DNA of 64,000 bases, from assembly GCF_018449675.1 (NCBI RefSeq), contig NZ_JAAVUZ010000006.1, positions 62,001-126,000 of the forward strand, written 5' to 3'. Shown here in pieces: positions 59,672-64,000 of this stretch. The translations under genes and the position numbers were made by a program. The stretch is from Glaciihabitans sp. dw_435 (lineage in GTDB: Bacteria; Actinomycetota; Actinomycetes; Actinomycetales; Microbacteriaceae). Below the pieces are notes generated by a model. That model saw only the letters and a program-made list of their open reading frames with translations, was not told the DNA's origin and searched no databases. The first letter of the stretch is position 1. Every line of letters starts with the position of its first letter.

Positions 59672-60534
59672 GCGACACGCTCCTTCTCTTCGTAACGGGC
59701 GACGAGCTCGAGGTAGATGTCTTCGAGGCTCGGGCGGATGATCTGCAGGTCGTCGGGTTCCCGACCGGCCCGCATCAGGTCGGCCACAACGGCACCGGGG
59801 GTCGGGGTGCGAGTCTCCTGCTTCACCCCGTTGTCCCGCCACCGCACGATCGGTACCCGGGCCTCGGCGCCGCCGAGCTCGTCGATCGAGCCGATGTCCA
59901 CGAGCCTGCCGCCGGCGATGATGCCGGCCCTGTCGCTCAGCTGCGCGGCCTCATCGAGGTAGTGGGTGGTCAGCAGGATGGTCGTGCCCTCGCTCTTGAG
60001 GAGGTTGATCAGGTCCCAGAAGTGCCGTCGTGCCTCGGGGTCAAAGCCAGTGGTCGGCTCGTCGAGAAAAAGCAGCTCGGGTCGACCGATGATGCCGAGC
60101 GCGACATCCACTCTGCGTCGCTGTCCACCCGACAACTTGCGGATCATCGTCTTGGCCTTGCCCTCGAGCCCGACCGCTGCGATGACTTCGGTCACCGACC
60201 GCGGGTTTGGGTAGAAACCGGCGAAGTGGGTGAGTTGTTCGGAGACGGTGACGTTTCCGCTCTCGCCCGTGCTCTGCAGCACCATGCCGAGGCGGGCCTT
60301 CCAGGCGAGGTCACCGTGGGTCGGATCGATGCCGAGAACGAATGCCTCGCCCCCGGTGCGATCCCGGTAGCCCTCGAGGATCTCGATCGTCGTGCTCTTG
60401 CCGGCGCCGTTCGGGCCGAGGAGGGCGAAGGTCTCGCCGCGGTGAATGTCGAAGCTCACGCCGTCGATTGCGGCGAGGTTTCCGTAGGTCTTGCGCAGGT
60501 CGCGCACGCTCACAACTGCATCGGAATCTGTCAT
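59668..60534 (-). CDS. ABC-2 exporter ATP-binding protein
   Basis: A 288-aa ATPase. Walker A LLGPNGAGKST, signature KLSGGQRRRVDVALG, Walker B ELLFLDEPTTGFD, and the switch histidine in LTTHYLDEA. The C-terminal part carries the DUF4162-like extension of drug and lipid exporters. ATG 60534 is chosen; a frame to 60597 adds 21 non-conserved residues. GGGGAT precedes it. It leads the four-gene operon with permease, kinase and regulator. Confidence 0.93.
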   Translation of the reverse strand: MTDSDAVVSVRDLRKTYGNLAAIDGVSFDIHRGETFALLGPNGAGKSTTIEILEGYRDRTGGEAFVLGIDPTHGDLAWKARLGMVLQSTGESGNVTVSEQLTHFAGFYPNPRSVTEVIAAVGLEGKAKTMIRKLSGGQRRRVDVALGIIGRPELLFLDEPTTGFDPEARRHFWDLINLLKSEGTTILLTTHYLDEAAQLSDRAGIIAGGRLVDIGSIDELGGAEARVPIVRWRDNGVKQETRTPTPGAVVADLMRAGREPDDLQIIRPSLEDIYLELVARYEEKERVA

Positions 60535-60674
60535 ATCCCCATGGTGGTCGTGGCGTGCGCGTCCCGGCAGTGGTGCACCGGGTGAATTGCGGGTCAACCG
60601 ATCGGTTGATGCCGGCCCGGTCGCCGCTCGCCCGGAGTGCTACTGCACGCCCGGCCGGCGCTCGCCGTGGGGCG

Positions 60675-61142
60675 CTACTCCCAGCGTGCGGCGCCGGGGC
60701 GCCGGGTCACAGCCTTGACGACCGCGGCGGCGACGCCGGCGATCACGAGGAGTCCGCCGAAGCCGATGACGCTCCAAATGATGAACGTCGGCGTGTAGTC
60801 CGCGGGGTCGATCAGGGTGGCGACGCGGGCGAGGCCGGCGATGACGAGGAGCACGACGCCCCAGACGATTGTGCCGACCCGCACGCGCAGCCGGGGCTGC
60901 GGCTGAGGTTGCGTGGACGCGGCAGCAGCTGCGGCTGCGGTACCGGCTGCGGCGTCCGCGGGTGCCGTGACGGGCGCTGCGGTGTCGGTGGATGCCCCGG
61001 CCCCGGGCGACGTCGCCCAGAGCTGCAGGGTCTCGGCGTCATCCTGGGCGGGAAGCTCGCGGGTCAGTGCGTCCGTGGGCTGCGTCCTGGCCTGGGTGTT
61101 CGTGGTGTCCGGTTCGGTGGGCTGGGGTTCTGAGGTGCTCAC
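60675..61142 (-). CDS. Membrane protein of the PspC locus, unknown function
   Basis: A 155-aa product. The first 85 residues are low-complexity (Thr, Pro, Ala, with an Ala run AAAGTAAAAAAAS and QPQPQPR). Two membrane helices follow: TIVWGVVLLVIAGLARVATL and FIIWSVIGFGGLLVIAGVAA. Its GTG overlaps the PspC gene stop by four bases, so it is co-expressed with the envelope-stress protein. The role is probably accessory. Confidence 0.78.
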   Translation of the reverse strand: MSTSEPQPTEPDTTNTQARTQPTDALTRELPAQDDAETLQLWATSPGAGASTDTAAPVTAPADAAAGTAAAAAAASTQPQPQPRLRVRVGTIVWGVVLLVIAGLARVATLIDPADYTPTFIIWSVIGFGGLLVIAGVAAAVVKAVTRRPGAARWE

Positions 61143-62830
61143 GGGGTGACTCCCTTGTTCGGATCGATGATCGTGACGGATCCGGTGCCGACGTACACGC
61201 GCACGTTGAGCACGCGGGCTGCGGTGGCGGTGTCGAGCTGTCCGGGTGGGTGGTACAGGTCGCTGTACTTGCGGCCGAAGCGTTCGACGGACATGCCCGA
61301 GGGAACGTCGGCCGGGTCATCCGCCCCATTCGTGCTGGTGCCACTGGGTACCGCATCGGCGCTGTTGCTCGCGTTGATGGAGCCGCCGCCGACGTAGGCG
61401 ACGACGCTCACCCACTCGTTCTTCGGGAGGGTGACGGTGACGTCCCCGGCGCCGACCACGATGTTCACGCTGTCGTCGGTGTAGCCGCCATCGCCCGAGG
61501 TCGTGCCGGCGGGAGCGGGGGACGGGTAGAACTTCGACAGGTCGGCGCGCACGGCACCCGCCCCGTTCACGTAGGTGGTGGTGGAGTACGCCGAGGGCTG
61601 CACCACGGTGAAGGTCTGGTCGCCGGCGTAGCGGAAGGTGTCGGTCTGCGGAACGATCGCCGCGAAGATGATCGGCACGAGCAGCACCGCGGCGAACCCG
61701 GAGGCCCCGCCCGAGCGCTTGCCGCGCACGCCGTTGACGATGATGCCCACGGCGAGCACCGCGAGCGCGGAGGCGAGGCCGGCGAGGATCGCGTCCACAT
61801 CGAGGGTGTGTGCGGTCGGGGCGGTGTAGGTGGCGAGGGTGACGATTCCGCCGATGACGATGGCAAGCCCGATCACGATGAACGAGTACAGGGGGTTCGA
61901 GCGTGTGCGGGCCCGTGCGGCACGTTCGGCTTCGCGCTGTGCGAACCGCTGCTGGCGTGCCCGTTCCTGGGCCGCGCGGTTGGCCGCCTGGAACTCGGCG
62001 CCCTGGTGGCGGCGGTACGCGTCGTGCTGCTGCTTCCACTGCGCCTGCTGCTCGCGCCACGCGGCGACGTCAGCGGCCGAGGAATCCGCTGTCGGCGCCG
62101 GGGGAGCCGGGGGCGGGGTGACAGTAGGCGCGGCGGCCACGGGGGCGCCGGTGGTCGGGTCGACGTAGGGCGCGAAGGGGGCAACGCCCGCCGCGGGATC
62201 GCCGGGGTTCGTGGAGGTGGCGGCCGCCCGGGGCATCCCGTCGCCTGCTGCTGTGCCGCCCGGCTGCGCCTGCGCTCGCCGCACCAGCCACACGATGAAC
62301 CACACGATGGACGCCGTGATCGCCAGCAGCCAGATGAGGTGCGCGAAGCCCTGCGCCCAGCCGAAGGCGCCGTTGTAGTTGTCGAGGGTGAGGAAGGTGC
62401 CCAGCCCGTAGGTGCCCGGGATGATCGCGAGCAGCACGAGGGCGCCGATGCCGGCGATGGCTGCCTCGAAGCGTCCGCGCAAGACCTGCTCGAGGTGGAT
62501 CTTGCCCTGCTGGTCGGGCAGCAGCAGCCAGGCCGCCGCGTACAGCAGCACCGTGGGCGCACCCACGATGGTCAGCACGACGATGATTCCGCGCACGATC
62601 ACCGGGTCGATGCGCATGCGGGTGGCGAGGCCTGCGCTGACGCCGCCGATCCAGCCGGGCTCGCGCTGAATGCCGAGGGCCCGCAGCCAGGAGAAGAAGC
62701 GGTTGCCGGATGCCCCGGGGCCCGGGTCCGCAGTGGGTGGGGTCGACCCGGGGGTGCTGCCGTTGCCGGGCGTGCCGGCGGCGGTGTCGGATGTCCCGGT
62801 GCTGCCCGGGGGAGGTGTTTGCTGTGCCAT
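61139..62830 (-). CDS. PspC-domain envelope-stress protein with C-terminal adhesin-like beta domain
   Basis: A 563-aa protein. A Gly/Thr/Pro-rich lead precedes a PspC domain (residues about 48-110: WIGGVSAGLATRMRIDPVIV and LLYAAAWLLLPDQQGK). Further membrane helices lie at 120-185 and 300-400, with a Gln/Arg-rich charged helix between. The C-terminal 160 residues are beta-rich (NIVVGAGDVTVTLPKNEWVS, VYVGTGSVTIIDPN), as in the ToastRack domains linked to PspC. ATG 62830 is chosen over the frame to 62941. It is divergent from a PspC kinase. Confidence 0.88.
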   Translation of the reverse strand: MAQQTPPPGSTGTSDTAAGTPGNGSTPGSTPPTADPGPGASGNRFFSWLRALGIQREPGWIGGVSAGLATRMRIDPVIVRGIIVVLTIVGAPTVLLYAAAWLLLPDQQGKIHLEQVLRGRFEAAIAGIGALVLLAIIPGTYGLGTFLTLDNYNGAFGWAQGFAHLIWLLAITASIVWFIVWLVRRAQAQPGGTAAGDGMPRAAATSTNPGDPAAGVAPFAPYVDPTTGAPVAAAPTVTPPPAPPAPTADSSAADVAAWREQQAQWKQQHDAYRRHQGAEFQAANRAAQERARQQRFAQREAERAARARTRSNPLYSFIVIGLAIVIGGIVTLATYTAPTAHTLDVDAILAGLASALAVLAVGIIVNGVRGKRSGGASGFAAVLLVPIIFAAIVPQTDTFRYAGDQTFTVVQPSAYSTTTYVNGAGAVRADLSKFYPSPAPAGTTSGDGGYTDDSVNIVVGAGDVTVTLPKNEWVSVVAYVGGGSINASNSADAVPSGTSTNGADDPADVPSGMSVERFGRKYSDLYHPPGQLDTATAARVLNVRVYVGTGSVTIIDPNKGVTP

Positions 62831-62943
62831 ATCTCGATGGTGGCCGCTGGCCGGGATTGCTGCCATGGGGGATCGCCCCCACCGCACCCTGATTCTTCGG
62901 GGCAATCGGTCCGGGGCGCTCGCCGATCTGCTTGGATTCAAGG

Positions 62944-64000
62944 GTGATCACCACTCTGCCCCGACCCCCGCTCGTGCGCGTGCGCGGGACGATCCTGGGC
63001 GGCGTCTGCGCGGGACTGGCCGTGCACCTCGGCTGGCCCGTCTCCCGCGTGCGCCTGATCACAGTCATCCTCGCGTTCTGCGGCGGCTCCGGCGTCCTGT
63101 TATACCTGTGGCTCTGGGCGCTCGTGCCGGTGGAGTCGCGGGAGACGGATGACCCGACCGTCCAGCACCGCCGTGCACCCATCGCGGCCCTCCTTCTGGC
63201 CGTTGCCGCCGTCGCGGCGGTGGTCACGTCGCTGCAGCTGTTGCTGCGGGGATCGGAGTCCGCCGCCACCGACGGACTCGTGTTCGTCGCCGTGGCAACG
63301 GGAGCAGCCGTCACCTGGAGCCTCACCCTCGACCGCCATGACCCGGGCCGGTCGCCCCGCTATGGCGTGTGGATCCGCGTGTGGTCGGCCGTGCTGCTTC
63401 TGCTCGTCGGGACCGCGGCTCTGGGCACCCGCCCCACGGCAGTCAACGCGGTGTTCGGGGTAGTCCTCGTCGTGCTCGGCGTCGGCGTGATCGCCGCGCC
63501 GCGCGTGCTCACTCTCTGGACCGACCTCATGGCAGAGCGGTCCGCCCGGGTGCGCGAGGAGCAGCGCGCGGAGATCGCCGCCCACCTGCATGACTCGGTG
63601 TTGCAGACGCTCGCGCTGATTCAGAACCGTGCGGGAGCCTCGACCGAGGTCGCCCGCATCGCCCGGGCCCAGGAACGCGAGCTGCGCGACTGGCTCTTCG
63701 CCGGGGATGCGCCCGCCGCCGCAGACCTCGCCACCACCCTGCGCGAGGTAGCCGCCGCTATCGAACTCGACTACCCCGTGCGCATCGACGTGGTTGCCGC
63801 GGGCGAGGCCCCGGCCTCCAACGCCGCGCTGGTCGCCGCCGCCCGCGAGGCCATGCTCAACGCGGCCCGCCATGCCGGAGGCGATGTATCCGTCTACCTC
63901 GAGACCCGCCCCGGCTCGGTCGACGTCTTCGTGCGCGACCGCGGCCCCGGCGTGGATCTCGATGCGCTGCCGTCCGACCGGCTCGGTATCAAGGAATCCA
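62944..64000 (+). CDS. PspC-domain sensor histidine kinase (runs off window end)
   Basis: At least 352 residues are visible with no stop before 64000. The N-terminal PspC domain is VRGTILGGVCAGLAVHLGWP with ILAFCGGSGVLLYLWLWALV. Four or five helices follow, then the DHp helix IAAHLHDSVLQTLALIQNRA (His) and the ATPase domain start (AREAMLNAARHAGG, VRDRGPGVDLDALPSDRLG). GTG 62944 gives the correct PspC start. It is divergent from the PspC protein by 113 bases; a response regulator gene is expected next. Confidence 0.92.
   Translation, partial: MITTLPRPPLVRVRGTILGGVCAGLAVHLGWPVSRVRLITVILAFCGGSGVLLYLWLWALVPVESRETDDPTVQHRRAPIAALLLAVAAVAAVVTSLQLLLRGSESAATDGLVFVAVATGAAVTWSLTLDRHDPGRSPRYGVWIRVWSAVLLLLVGTAALGTRPTAVNAVFGVVLVVLGVGVIAAPRVLTLWTDLMAERSARVREEQRAEIAAHLHDSVLQTLALIQNRAGASTEVARIARAQERELRDWLFAGDAPAAADLATTLREVAAAIELDYPVRIDVVAAGEAPASNAALVAAAREAMLNAARHAGGDVSVYLETRPGSVDVFVRDRGPGVDLDALPSDRLGIKES

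Overview
The window is chromosomal DNA from a high-GC Gram-positive actinobacterium, most likely a Microbacteriaceae member. The grounds are very high third-position G+C, many GTG starts, ATGA/GTGA stop-start overlaps, a complete menaquinone cluster beside a system II cytochrome c maturation operon, an archaeal-like AspRS N-terminus, and two genes with a TATACT box placed exactly where a leaderless transcript would need it. The genus is not resolved from sequence reading alone.

Layout. 0-5 kb: the 5' end of an aspartyl-tRNA synthetase, then a five-gene run for a histidine phosphatase and cytochrome c maturation (TlpA/ResA-like, CcdA, ResB, CcsB). 5-19 kb: menaquinone synthesis (menC, menB, menE, menA, menD, menF, menG and a long-chain polyprenyl diphosphate synthase), interleaved with small membrane proteins, a MarR/MFS efflux pair and a PPK2 kinase. 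19-24 kb: ferredoxin-NADP reductase, cardiolipin synthase 1, YajQ, a LacI regulator, tRNA-Tyr and an inositol-phosphatase-like enzyme. 24.8-30.4 kb: a 21-codon mini-ORF coupled to an M23 endopeptidase, an extragenic repeat array, and two divergent GH13 glucosidase genes sharing a LacI-type operator.

30.5-36.5 kb: tRNA-Thr and tRNA-Met, followed immediately by a shortened tyrosine recombinase and about 5 kb of sparse, poorly recognisable genes: two small secreted proteins, a LexA-box-controlled frameshifted gene, DUF2795 and other small ORFs. This looks like a decayed integrated island. 36.5-47 kb: mixed accessory metabolism and stress genes (RibD-C reductase, zinc ribbon, PRC barrel, hydrolase, two SDRs, HxlR, TetR/GNAT, cardiolipin synthase 2, FBP protein, SRAP). 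46-51.7 kb: a fructose/ribose-like ABC uptake operon with sugar kinase and divergent LacI regulator, with two matching operators. 51.7-54.1 kb: bioY and a BioQ-like TetR regulator divided by two abutting operators, then an operator-flanked alpha/beta hydrolase.

54.2-56.6 kb: a free-standing 27-codon peptide gene with its own promoter, Shine-Dalgarno sequence and terminator, then the coupled hadA-hadB-murB genes. 56.9-60.5 kb: a two-component system coupled to an ABC-2 exporter. 60.7-64 kb: a PspC-type envelope-stress locus whose divergent PspC histidine kinase runs off the end. The items most worth follow-up are the 27-aa and 21-aa micro-ORFs, the two repeat families, the LexA-box pseudogene in the tRNA-Met island, the tandem BioQ-type operator and the SDR with an unexplained N-terminal extension.
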